NCBI RefSeq assembly: GCF_014836495.1
Contig: NZ_JACSQT010000009.1
Span: 157,373-221,372, forward strand
DNA from: Cytobacillus stercorigallinarum
GTDB taxonomy: Bacteria > Bacillota > Bacilli > Bacillales > Cytobacillaceae
Direction: 5' to 3'
DNA: 64,000 nt
A program made the translations under genes and the position numbers. The number at the start of each line of letters is the position of its first letter. Within the stretch, counting starts at the first letter, position 1. Of the stretch, positions 9,932 through 17,580 are shown piece after piece. Under the pieces are notes generated by a model. It saw only the letters and a program-made list of their open reading frames with translations, was not told the origin of the DNA and did no database searches.

Positions 9932-10909
9932 CTATTCAGCTAAAGCTTGGCTAGCCGTAATAATCGCAAGCTTATAGACATCTTCCTCATTACAACCGCG
10001 AGAAAGATCATTAACCGGTTGATTCAAACCTTGTAAAATTGGTCCTACCGCTTCAAATCCACCTAATCTTTGCGCTAGCTTATAGCCAATATTCCCTGCT
10101 TCCAGGCTTGGGAATACAAAGACATTTGCTTGTCCCTCGATGGGTGAACCCGGCGCTTTCTTTTCTGCGACAGACGGAACGAACGCTGCGTCAAACTGAA
10201 GCTCTCCATCAATGACAAGCTCTGGATTTTTTTCTTTTGCCATAGTTACTGCCTCAATGACCTTATCCGTTTCTGGAGAAATGGCAGATCCTTTTGTCGA
10301 AAAGCTCAACATGGCCACACGAGGATCAATATCTACCATTTTTGCTGTTTTTGCACTCTCTACAGCGATTTCTGCTAATCCTTCTGCATCAGGGGAAATA
10401 TTGATCGCACAGTCAGCAAATACGTATTGTTCTTCCCCGCGAACCATAATAAATACGCCAGAGGTCCGTTTCACCCCTGCTTTTGTTTTAATGATTTGTA
10501 ATGCCGGTCTGACAGTGTCAGCTGTTGAGTGTGCCGCCCCACTTACCAAGCCGTCTGCTTTGTTTACATAAACAAGCATCGTCCCAAAATAATTTTCATC
10601 CAAAAGAATTCCCTTTGCTTCTTCCTCTGTTACTTTCCCTTTTCTCCTGTCAACGAATGCAGGAATCAATTCATCCATAAACTCACTTTTTTTCGGGTCA
10701 ATGATTGTACAATTCACTAAAGAAGCCCCTAGTTTAGCGGCCTGATTAGTAATTGTCTCTTGATCTCCAAGTAAAATAGGTGCAAGAATGCCTTCCTCAG
10801 CTAAGCGACTGGCAGCAACAAGAATTCTAGCATCTGTACCTTCAGGAAAAACGATTTTCAAGCTCTTCCCAGTTATTTTTGCTTTCATTATTTCAAATAA
10901 GTTGCTCAT
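9932..10909 (-). CDS. pta: Phosphate acetyltransferase
   Basis: 325 residues, the short class-I Pta without the N-terminal regulatory domain found in enteric bacteria. It interconverts acetyl-CoA and acetyl phosphate in overflow metabolism. [19 protein letters not shown] at the N-terminus, [20 protein letters not shown], and SCLPGDP-equivalent C-terminal motifs such as [16 protein letters not shown] are typical. GGAGGGGCTTATAG precedes the ATG. The gene is followed closely by lipL. Confidence 0.96.
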   Translation of the reverse strand: MSNLFEIMKAKITGKSLKIVFPEGTDARILVAASRLAEEGILAPILLGDQETITNQAAKLGASLVNCTIIDPKKSEFMDELIPAFVDRRKGKVTEEEAKGILLDENYFGTMLVYVNKADGLVSGAAHSTADTVRPALQIIKTKAGVKRTSGVFIMVRGEEQYVFADCAINISPDAEGLAEIAVESAKTAKMVDIDPRVAMLSFSTKGSAISPETDKVIEAVTMAKEKNPELVIDGELQFDAAFVPSVAEKKAPGSPIEGQANVFVFPSLEAGNIGYKLAQRLGGFEAVGPILQGLNQPVNDLSRGCNEEDVYKLAIITASQALAE

Positions 10910-11197
10910 CTATAAGCCCCTCCAATTAATCATTTAAATGAATTATTTTTCTCTTCCTCCATTACAATAGACCGCTCGTTAAATAGCAATAGAAAAGACA
11001 AATGTCGGTTAATTCTAAAAAATGAAATCCTTTAAATCAAACAGTGCAATGATACGCTTCTTTCATATCATACTTATAACCTATCCATTAAGCAAAATAA
11101 CTAATCAACACGAGCTAGTTTTAATCGTGTGGTTTGCTGGCTAAACTATGTTATAGTAAACATGAAGTAAATAGTACATATATGAGGAGCGATGACA

Positions 11198-11950
11198 ATG
11201 AACGAAGCAGCAAAAACTCTTGACGGCTGGTATTGTCTCCATGACTTCCGTGCCATCGATTGGACTACATGGAAAATGATTTCTAGCGATGAACGTGAAG
11301 CCGCTATTCACGAATTTCTATCACTGGTTGATAAATGGAACACAACGCAAGCTGCCGAGCAAGGTAGCCATGCACTATATACGATTGTCGGTCAAAAAGC
11401 AGACTTTATGATGATGCTTTTACGCCCAACAATGGAAGAACTAAATGAGCTAGAAAATGAATTTAATAAAACAAAATTAGCAGAATATACGGTTCCGACT
11501 TTCTCTTATGTATCTGTCGTTGAATTAAGTAACTATATGGCAGGAGATTCTAATGAAGATCCTTATCAGAATCCTCATGTGAGAAGTCGATTATATCCAA
11601 CTCTTCCGCAAGCGAAATATGTTTGTTTCTACCCAATGGATAAGCGCAGACAAGGTGAAGACAACTGGTATATGCTTCCGATGGATCAACGTCGTGAATT
11701 AATGCGTAGCCACGGCCTCATCGGACGCTCTTACGCTGGTAAAGTCAAACAAATCATCACTGGTTCAGTCGGATTTGATGATTATGAGTGGGGCGTCACT
11801 TTATTTTCCGATGATGTACTACAGTTCAAAAAGCTCGTATACGAAATGCGTTTTGATGAAGTAAGTGCTCGTTACGGAGAGTTCGGTGCCTTCTATGTTG
11901 GTAATCTTTTACCAGAAAATGGTGTAAATAAGTTTTTACATGTTAATTAA
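11198..11950 (+). CDS. hemQ: Coproheme decarboxylase
   Basis: 250 residues of the chlorite-dismutase-like fold. It converts Fe-coproporphyrin III to haem b, the last step of the Gram-positive coproporphyrin pathway. [20 protein letters not shown] and [17 protein letters not shown] contain the active-site region and the His expected to ligate haem. The upstream ATG at 11192 is in frame, but GAGGAG at 11184-11189 is spaced correctly only for ATG 11198. Divergent from pta, as in B. subtilis (ywfI). An extended -10 like TGTTATAGT lies near 11150. Confidence 0.94.
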   Translation: MNEAAKTLDGWYCLHDFRAIDWTTWKMISSDEREAAIHEFLSLVDKWNTTQAAEQGSHALYTIVGQKADFMMMLLRPTMEELNELENEFNKTKLAEYTVPTFSYVSVVELSNYMAGDSNEDPYQNPHVRSRLYPTLPQAKYVCFYPMDKRRQGEDNWYMLPMDQRRELMRSHGLIGRSYAGKVKQIITGSVGFDDYEWGVTLFSDDVLQFKKLVYEMRFDEVSARYGEFGAFYVGNLLPENGVNKFLHVN

Positions 11951-11960
11951 ACGAAATGGT

Positions 11961-11990
11961 TCCCGTCAATTTATTGGCGGGAGTTTTTTT
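11961..11990 (+). terminator. Terminator of hemQ
   Basis: TCCCGTCAAT / ATTGGCGGGA stem (one G-U pair) with a 2-base apical gap, followed by GTTTTTTT. Confidence 0.85.
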
Positions 11991-12021
11991 GTCATAAAAG
12001 AAAAGGCTTATACATAGTTAT
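11991..12021 (+). promoter_or_regulatory. Candidate sigma-E promoter for cwlJ-gerQ
   Basis: GTCATAA (11991-11997) and CATAGTTAT (12013-12021) are 15 bases apart and resemble mother-cell sigma-E -35 and -10 elements. The genes downstream are mother-cell expressed in B. subtilis. This is pattern matching only. Confidence 0.42.
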
Positions 12022-12085
12022 AAATAGTGAGTTTATGAATAAGCCTCTATCTAGCAACATGGCAAACTTGTTAAGAGGTGATTGT

Positions 12086-12508
12086 ATGGGTGTGATAGCC
12101 TACACAGAAGCAGATGTAAAGTTACTTGCAAGACTTTTGCGTGCAGAAGCAGAAGGTGATGGTAATCTTGGTATGCTAATGGTTGGCAATGTCGGCGTCA
12201 ATCGCGTCCTTGGTAATTGCTTGGATTTTAAAGACATTACATCCATTAGACAGATGGTTTTTCAAAATCCTGGCGGGTTTGAAGCAACCCAGAAAGGCTA
12301 TTTTTATCAAGCGGCACGATCGAATGAATTGAACTTAGCAAGAAGAGCTTTAAAAGGCGAAAGGCAACACCCTGCTAGTAATGCTTTATGGTTTTTTAGA
12401 CCAGGTGGCGATTGTCCAGCACAATGGTATAACCAATGGAATTCAGGTAGGTTTAAATCACACTGTTTTTACATCCCTACCGAATCAGATTGCCCATCTG
12501 TTTATTAA
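12086..12508 (+). CDS. cwlJ: Spore cortex-lytic cell wall hydrolase CwlJ
   Basis: 140 residues forming one hydrolase-2 domain. LARLLRAEAEGDG carries the catalytic Glu region. NVGVNRVLGNC, GYFYQAARSNE, WFFRPGGDCPAQWYNQW and RFKSHCFY match CwlJ closely. It degrades muramic-delta-lactam cortex during germination and needs GerQ for its localisation. The frame is open from ATG 12035, but AAGAGGTG lies 5 bases before ATG 12086, so I use that start; the length then fits B. subtilis CwlJ (142). It forms an operon with gerQ 20 bases downstream. Confidence 0.94.
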   Translation: MGVIAYTEADVKLLARLLRAEAEGDGNLGMLMVGNVGVNRVLGNCLDFKDITSIRQMVFQNPGGFEATQKGYFYQAARSNELNLARRALKGERQHPASNALWFFRPGGDCPAQWYNQWNSGRFKSHCFYIPTESDCPSVY

Positions 12509-12528
12509 TTTATTTGGAGGGAAGTGCA

Positions 12529-12969
12529 ATGACTCAACAAGGTTATCCTTATTATGGAGGGTATCCCCAACAACAACAGCAACTTAACCAATATCAGCAG
12601 CAGCCTCAACAGAATAATTACAACACTCAACCACCTCAAGTAAACATACCAACACAAGGGATGCCAACGAACGTTCAAGGTCAATCAACAGGTCAACTGC
12701 CAATGGAACAATCCTATATTGAAAATATTCTCAGATTAAACCGCGGCAAGCTTGCATCTATCTATACAACATTTGAAAACAACTCACAGTGGAATGCCAA
12801 AGTGTTTAAAGGCATCATTGAAGCAGCTGGACGTGATCATGTCATTATTAGTGATCCCGAAACAGGTGAGCGCTACTTAATCCCAATGATTTATTTAGAT
12901 TATGTTGTTTTTCCTGAGGAGATTGAATACTATTATCCGGCGCAATTAACTCAATACAACCCAAGATAA
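12529..12969 (+). CDS. gerQ: Spore coat/germination protein GerQ
   Basis: 146 residues. The N-terminal third is Gln/Pro/Tyr-rich with low complexity (QGYPYYGGYPQQQQQ), while the C-terminal half is the conserved GerQ domain (SYIENILRLNRGKLASIYTT through ERYLIPMIYLDYVVFPEEIE). In B. subtilis GerQ is cross-linked by transglutaminase into the coat and is required for CwlJ to reach the spore. The start is ATG 12529 with GGAGGGAAG upstream; a longer frame from 12490 lacks a ribosome site. It sits directly behind its partner cwlJ. Confidence 0.95.
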   Translation: MTQQGYPYYGGYPQQQQQLNQYQQQPQQNNYNTQPPQVNIPTQGMPTNVQGQSTGQLPMEQSYIENILRLNRGKLASIYTTFENNSQWNAKVFKGIIEAAGRDHVIISDPETGERYLIPMIYLDYVVFPEEIEYYYPAQLTQYNPR

Positions 12970-12976
12970 TGAAAAA

Positions 12977-13007
12977 AAGGGCTGAACATCATAAATGTTC
13001 AGCCCTT
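12977..13007. terminator. Bidirectional terminator between gerQ and ywdK
   Basis: AAGGGCTGAACAT / ATGTTCAGCCCTT, a 13-bp perfect stem with a 5-base loop, A-run on the left and T-containing tail on the right. It serves two converging genes. Confidence 0.88.
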
Positions 13008-13015
13008 CCTTATGA

Positions 13016-13387
13016 TTATAGGTGTTTTACAGCAAACACGAGAATAAGTACCCAACCTATAAGGAATGCTACACCACCAATAGGTGTAATGGCGCCTAAT
13101 ATGGAGATTTTCGTTAATGCTAAAATATATAAACTTCCAGAGAAAAATAAGATACCAAATGCCATTAACCAGCCAGACCAAGTTAATAAGGAAGAGTCCG
13201 GCATTTTTGATAATAATAAAGCAACAATAAAAATCCCAATAGCATGGAACATTTGATATTGTACAGCTGTTTGCCAATTATCCATATACTTGCCTACTAC
13301 TTTACCTTCTAATGCATGGGCTCCAAACGCACCAAATGCAACGGCTAGAAAGGCAAAAATCGCTCCAATAATAATGAATAGCTTCAT
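13016..13387 (-). CDS. ywdK: DUF423 family membrane protein
   Basis: 123 residues with four hydrophobic segments. FGAFGAHALEGK at about residues 18-29 and the LFSGSLYILALT and ITPIGGVAFLIGWV segments are the DUF423 signature. It matches B. subtilis YwdK by position and sequence. AAAGAGGCTG precedes the ATG. No function is established for the family. It converges with gerQ. Confidence 0.9.
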   Translation of the reverse strand: MKLFIIIGAIFAFLAVAFGAFGAHALEGKVVGKYMDNWQTAVQYQMFHAIGIFIVALLLSKMPDSSLLTWSGWLMAFGILFFSGSLYILALTKISILGAITPIGGVAFLIGWVLILVFAVKHL

Positions 13388-13450
13388 TTATTTTCAGCCT
13401 CTTTCTTTTAAGTATGTATTTAGTATAACAGGTAAAACAAGCACAACTCC

Positions 13451-13732
13451 TTAAAAATCAAAAATCGACTCACCGTTTGCCTCATCACCCATTTTCATTG
13501 GCTTTTCATTCAGGCTCACCTGTTGAGGCGCGGGATTATTCGTCTGGGGAGTTATCATCGGTTGTTGCTGCGTTTGCGCCGCCCTTACTGCTCCCGTTGA
13601 TTGATCAAGAATCACTTCACACAGCGTTTTAATAGCATGGACTCTTTCTCTTACTGCCGACTCGTTTAAACCTTTCGCCTCATTAATCTCAGCTTCCATT
13701 TTACTTAGCATTTTCTCGATTGAAATACTCAT
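13451..13732 (-). CDS. ywdI: YwdI family protein (DUF5327-like)
   Basis: 93 residues from ATG 13732, where AGTAGGTGA is the ribosome site. ATG 13756 with AGGAAG is a reasonable alternative that adds 8 residues. The N-terminal half (SISIEKMLSKMEAEINEAK) is helical; a Gln/Pro-rich linker and the acidic end DEANGESIFDF follow. The conserved tail and the position next to ung and ywdK support the YwdI assignment. Function unknown. Confidence 0.82.
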   Translation of the reverse strand: MSISIEKMLSKMEAEINEAKGLNESAVRERVHAIKTLCEVILDQSTGAVRAAQTQQQPMITPQTNNPAPQQVSLNEKPMKMGDEANGESIFDF

Positions 13733-13776
13733 GTATTCACCTACTTCATCTACCATCTTTTTCTTCCTACAGTGTA

Positions 13777-13947
13777 TCAGTTCTTCTTTTCAAAACGCAA
13801 ACACGATTGCCCTGATGCAGCAAGAACCTCCACCGATGGCCACTTTTTTGTTTTAAAACCAAATGCCTTGCAACCTCTTGGAAATCTTTGATCCCATGTA
13901 ACATAAAAATATTTACATTTCACACAGCTTAGCTTTTGCTCTGGCAA
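13777..13947 (-). CDS. Small Cys-rich conserved protein
   Basis: 56 codons beginning TTG at 13947, with GGGAGG 8 bases upstream. The protein reads MPEQKLSCVKCKYFYVTWD, then RFPRGCKAFGFKTK and a final ASGQSCLRFEKKN. Four Cys (one CxxC pair, one GC, one late C) suggest a metal-binding mini-domain. I have seen similar short CxxC-YFYVTWD proteins near ung in other Firmicutes, but I cannot name a family. The gene lies between ywdI and ung on the same strand and is too short for many ORF callers. Function unknown. Confidence 0.75.
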   Translation of the reverse strand: MPEQKLSCVKCKYFYVTWDQRFPRGCKAFGFKTKKWPSVEVLAASGQSCLRFEKKN

Positions 13948-13964
13948 TTCGACAACCTCCCTTC

Positions 13965-13980
13965 CGTTTCACGTGAAACA
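13965..13980. promoter_or_regulatory. Spo0J/ParB binding site parS
   Basis: CGTTTCACGTGAAACA matches the 16-bp parS consensus TGTTNCACGTGAAACA at 15 of 16 positions, including a perfect GTTTCACGTGAAAC palindrome. It lies between the small Cys-rich gene and ung. In B. subtilis, parS sites are spread over the origin-proximal fifth of the chromosome, and this gene neighbourhood is in that zone. Confidence 0.85.
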
Positions 13981-13992
13981 TGACGAAAAGTC

Positions 13993-14658
13993 TTATATAT
14001 TGTCTATTTTCCAATCTATCGGTGTTTCTCCCCATTCTAGCAATTTTTGATTGATTTTTGAGAATGGCTTGCTACCAAAGAAGCCTCTATGGGCTGATAA
14101 CGGACTCGGATGGGGAGCGAGGATAGTGGCATGTTTTTCTGTATTAATTAACTTTAACTTCGCTTGCGCTGGTTTTCCCCACAACACAAAAATAACAGGC
14201 TTCTCTCTATGATTGAAAGAAGTAATAATATGATTCGTAAACTCTTCCCATCCTTTCCCGCGATGAGCATTGGCCTCTCCTTCTCTTACTGTTAATACCG
14301 TATTTAATAATAATACCCCCTGCTTCGCCCAAGAAATGAGGCAACCATGGTTAGGTATGGGACAACCAATATCTGTTGCTAATTCTTTATATATATTTCG
14401 TAGAGACGGAGGAATTTTTACACCAGGTTGGACCGAAAAGCTTAAGCCATGCGCCTGATTGGCACCATGATAGGGGTCTTGACCAAGTATCACTACCTTC
14501 GTCTCTTCAAAGCTCGTGTATTCCAACGCATTAAAGATATTTTTCTTTACAGGATAAATCGTATGATGCCGATATTCCTGTTCTAAAAAGCTCATCAACT
14601 GTTGAAAGTAAGGTTTTCCTTTCTCCGGAGAAAGTCTTTTCTGCCAATCCCAATTCAT
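13993..14658 (-). CDS. ung: Uracil-DNA glycosylase
   Basis: 221 residues, family-1 UDG. The water-activating motif GQDPYHG is at residues 59-65 (catalytic Asp61), and the DNA-intercalating motif [13 protein letters not shown] is near the C-terminus. It removes uracil from DNA to start base-excision repair. GAAGGAGAG precedes the ATG. The gene is at its usual place in the Bacillus chromosome, followed on the same strand by the small Cys-rich gene. Confidence 0.97.
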   Translation of the reverse strand: MNWDWQKRLSPEKGKPYFQQLMSFLEQEYRHHTIYPVKKNIFNALEYTSFEETKVVILGQDPYHGANQAHGLSFSVQPGVKIPPSLRNIYKELATDIGCPIPNHGCLISWAKQGVLLLNTVLTVREGEANAHRGKGWEEFTNHIITSFNHREKPVIFVLWGKPAQAKLKLINTEKHATILAPHPSPLSAHRGFFGSKPFSKINQKLLEWGETPIDWKIDNI

Positions 14659-14779
14659 CTCTTTCTCTCCTTCATTAGTTTTTATACTATTTTCATTGTT
14701 TATTAGATATACTATAGAGAATACAATTAACTGCTCGGAAAGGAAAGCACGAAGCGGAAAGGATGAGGTGATAGATAAA

Positions 14780-15415
14780 ATGAAGGTTGCCTTAATACAC
14801 GCAACAACGACTGCCTTAAAGCCTATAGAAGAAGCGTTCAGAAAAGTGGCGCCTGAAGTTGAATTATTACATTTTATGGATACTCACTTACTGACGATGA
14901 TTGAAGAAAGCGGCTCATTGACACCGGAAATTGCTCGCCGCTTCTCAAAATCTGTCTCCTTAGCGGCGGAAGCTCGCCCTGATTGCATTCAGCTAACATG
15001 TTCGGCATTCAACCCTTTAACCACAATCCTTCAACCACTTTGTCGGGTGAAAATGTTCCGTTCAGACGAAGCGATGCTAGATGAGGCTTTAGAGTATAAT
15101 CGAATCGGATTAATCTCTACCGTCAGGGAAACACCTGAAGCGCTAATTAATTACTTACAAGCACGCCAACCAAACTGTGCCATTGAATCTGTTGTTGATC
15201 CTGGCATCATTCATTTACTCTTCCAAGGGAAAAAAGAAGAACATGACGAAAGAGTCCGGGGAATGGTGGCGGAAATGGATGGGAAAGTAGACGTCATCGT
15301 CCTCTCGCAATACAGCATGGCACATGTAGCTAACCAAGTAACAACAAACACCCCTATTCTCGTTGCACCGGAAGCAACTGCGAAACGGTGTTTTCAATAT
15401 ATACTGCAAAAATGA
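14780..15415 (+). CDS. Aspartate/glutamate racemase-like protein
   Basis: 211 residues from ATG 14780 (GAGGTGATAGATAAA upstream; a longer frame from 14696 has no ribosome site). The fold pattern [19 protein letters not shown], the Cys-containing loop [10 protein letters not shown], and the late loop [13 protein letters not shown] match the Asp/Glu/hydantoin racemase superfamily. True racemases need two Cys. The first is present, but the second position is occupied by the Ser-Gln-Tyr-Ser loop. It may therefore be an isomerase or decarboxylase-like member, or a non-racemising relative. Monocistronic; substrate unknown. Confidence 0.75.
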   Translation: MKVALIHATTTALKPIEEAFRKVAPEVELLHFMDTHLLTMIEESGSLTPEIARRFSKSVSLAAEARPDCIQLTCSAFNPLTTILQPLCRVKMFRSDEAMLDEALEYNRIGLISTVRETPEALINYLQARQPNCAIESVVDPGIIHLLFQGKKEEHDERVRGMVAEMDGKVDVIVLSQYSMAHVANQVTTNTPILVAPEATAKRCFQYILQK

Positions 15416-15418
15416 TTT

Positions 15419-15452
15419 AAGAAACAAGCATCATCATTGCTTGTTTCTTTTA
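15419..15452. terminator. Terminator after the racemase-like gene
   Basis: AAGAAACAAGCA / TGCTTGTTTCTT, 12-bp perfect stem with a 7-base loop, then TTATT. It overlaps the stop of the converging small gene. Confidence 0.85.
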
Positions 15453-15698
15453 TTGCACGAAATGGGTTATGATTTCCATTTTGACCAATTTCTCATACCA
15501 TCTAAGCCTATCTCCCCTTTGCTTCAACTTTAAACAAGGTAATGATACATTCATATAATAGTTGTAAAACTTAGTAGACATTTGCACGTTAAACATTTCT
15601 AGCTTGATTAAGTTTCTACTTTTTTTATTTTTCAAAAAATCCCTTATTGATAAAAGACCATCCAATATTGTTGCTACGGTTTCTAAAATCCAAATCAT
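15450..15698 (-). CDS. Hypothetical small protein
   Basis: 82 residues. The N-terminus (MIWILETVATILDGLLSIRD) is amphipathic to hydrophobic; the rest is basic. AGAGGAG lies 8 bases before the ATG, which is the main evidence that it is translated. I recognise no domain. It is at the left edge of an accessory stretch with decayed sequence, so it may be lineage specific. Confidence 0.5.
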   Translation of the reverse strand: MIWILETVATILDGLLSIRDFLKNKKSRNLIKLEMFNVQMSTKFYNYYMNVSLPCLKLKQRGDRLRWYEKLVKMEIITHFVQ

Positions 15699-15814
15699 AT
15701 GATTTGTTCTCCTCTAGTAATCTTAATTGGATGGTTTTTTTATAATAAACTCGTATTAATCCAATTAGAGTGGAATAAAATGAATAATATTATTCTATAT
15801 AGGAGGAACTATTT

Positions 15815-16075
15815 TTGGATTCTACATTTAAACAAAGTCGTTTTCCCATGATATTAGGAGTAACGTCTATATTATTACCATATATCGGGATTATATTTGG
15901 AGTATTCGGGGTTTTGACTTCTTCTAAGGTAATTAAAGACAGGGAATACATTGGAGAAACTAAATGGGCAGCAAGAGGTAGAATCCTGAGTATAATCGGA
16001 GTTTGCATTCAATTTATCCTTATAATTTTATTATGTTTATCAATTATATTTTATTACATTTTACATAGCATTTGA
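15815..16075 (+). CDS. Small membrane protein, DUF4190-like
   Basis: 86 residues. Two membrane segments (about 12-34 and 56-82) flank a short cytoplasmic KVIKDREYIGETKWAARGR loop, the layout of DUF4190-type proteins. The start is TTG with a strong AGGAGG 8 bases upstream. Family function is unknown; it may help envelope stress tolerance, but nothing here shows that. No clear terminator follows. Confidence 0.65.
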   Translation: MDSTFKQSRFPMILGVTSILLPYIGIIFGVFGVLTSSKVIKDREYIGETKWAARGRILSIIGVCIQFILIILLCLSIIFYYILHSI

Positions 16076-16622
16076 TTCTACATGAATAAGAGTTTTTCTA
16101 TACAAATAATTATACATCGCCCTTTTATTAATGGTGGGCTCTTGTTCAGGTTGAGCTGCCAAAACCAGGCGGCTTTTCTTATTCCATAAGAGGGGTAGCT
16201 TCCTGTACAGATTGTGAATAAATGTACCTAAGCTAAAGATTCCTTGAATTCTTCAAAAGCTAGCTTTATCTCATTTTCACTTGGTCACTTACTTCTGAAA
16301 TGTTACTACCCTGAGTTAAAACGAATACCCTAAAATCGGCAAATTATTAAAAATAAGTCACGCAACCTTTGATGTCTAGGCATCTTCTTTTAGTTTAATG
16401 TTTCTTCAATCTTCTGCTCTGCTTCCTTTAAATCTTTGTCAAATTTATATTCTACTTACCCCCTCCAAATTCCGCACACCATTGGAGATTCTAGAAAATG
16501 GTACCTATTGATTAAACTTCTACCTTTATAAATTTTAAACGAGCAAAAAACTAGATTTTATTAAGTTAAAAACTCAAAAAGCTATATTAAGGAAATTAAA
16601 TCTCTTAGTAAAATTCACAGAA
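16076..16622. other. Gene-poor stretch with minus-strand coding remnants
   Basis: About 550 bases without an intact gene. On the minus strand two short frames end in protein-like tails. One reads PSENEIKLAFEEFKESLA then stop near 16230-16290. The other reads VEYKFDKDLKEAEQKIEETLN then stop near 16395-16455. Each is cut off upstream by stops. They look like the ends of decayed genes. Confidence 0.4.
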
Positions 16623-17177
16623 ATGTCACTTATGAAGAAAAAGTGGAACGGATATAATTACATTTATTCTCTAAAAAGAAAGGTTGTTTTTCATTTGCCT
16701 AGTAATAAAAAAGAAGGCATTATTTTTGGCCTGTTCATGTGTTTTGGGATGGTTTTAATCATGTCTGTTTACAACTCTGCTTTACACGGGTTTTCATCGT
16801 ATAGCGTAGAAAAAGCATTGATTCAATTTGTTATAACATTTATTGTTGCTTTTATTGCAGAGTCTTTCGTTGAGCCAATCGCACACAAACTGGCAAGATC
16901 TCTACCTTATGACCAAACAAAAGAATTAAACTTTATTATTGTTTTTGCTTTTTGTATGGTTCCTATGATGGTTGTCATCATGTCAGCATACGGAACAATC
17001 TTGACAATGATAACGGTCGGGATTGAAGGTTCTATTTTAACCGCTTATTTAAAAACAGTAGCCTTAAATATCATTGTAGCCCTTCCATCACAGTTATTAA
17101 TCGTCGGTCCTATCTCGAGGAAATTATTATGTAAATATATTAAACCAGCGATACAAAACACAGAACTTAACGGATAA
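16623..17177 (+). CDS. DUF2798-type membrane protein
   Basis: 184 residues. After a basic N-terminus (MKKKWNGYNYIYSLKRK) come four hydrophobic segments, beginning with GIIFGLFMCFGMVLIMSVYN and ending with VALNIIVALPSQLLIVGPISRKLL. Two related halves, each with a LPS/GP-type turn, are typical of DUF2798 tandem-domain proteins. No good ribosome site is visible at ATG 16623 or at the internal ATG 16635, so the start is uncertain. Function unknown. Confidence 0.7.
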   Translation: MSLMKKKWNGYNYIYSLKRKVVFHLPSNKKEGIIFGLFMCFGMVLIMSVYNSALHGFSSYSVEKALIQFVITFIVAFIAESFVEPIAHKLARSLPYDQTKELNFIIVFAFCMVPMMVVIMSAYGTILTMITVGIEGSILTAYLKTVALNIIVALPSQLLIVGPISRKLLCKYIKPAIQNTELNG

Positions 17178-17178
17178 T

Positions 17179-17213
17179 AACAAGCAAGCCGCCTAAGGGC
17201 CGCTTGCTTGTTT
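17179..17213 (+). terminator. Terminator after the DUF2798 gene
   Basis: AACAAGCAAGC / GCTTGCTTGTT stem enclosing GCC-TAAG-GGC, 2 bases after the stop codon, followed by TTTCATT. Confidence 0.75.
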
Positions 17214-17580
17214 CATTAGTAGCATGTTAAATACTTTCTTCTTGGCTTTCTTTACTACAAAGTATACTCTATCAAAAAGTTAAAATAGATTTATTATAAA
17301 AGAAGTAGTAAGCTACATAACTTATAAATGAGGTCCTTCTGCCATTCATGTGCTGGATCGTTTCCATCTTATTCAATTCTTCACACGGATACCCTTCAAG
17401 ACATAGGCGGTATTTAGGCGAAGCAAAAACAGCATAAGCCCCGCCTATTAACCGTTGCTTAGCACGGAGACAGAAGAATTAACAAATGAGAAACGTTGCT
17501 AAATGGTATAAAGAAGATGCAGATACGAAACATATTTACCAAGATTAATAGGTTGGGGCAAACCATGTGTTAAAGGATGG
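17214..17580. other. Intergenic stretch without an intact gene
   Basis: About 365 bases. A 20-codon plus-strand frame (MRNVAKWYKEDADTKHIYQD) near 17486-17548 looks protein-like but has no ribosome site and probably is a remnant. Nothing else is supportable. Confidence 0.35.

Noticed and set aside
12969..13256. 95-codon plus-strand ORF after gerQ
   Set aside because: It starts in the gerQ stop region, reads through the bidirectional terminator and runs antisense to ywdK.
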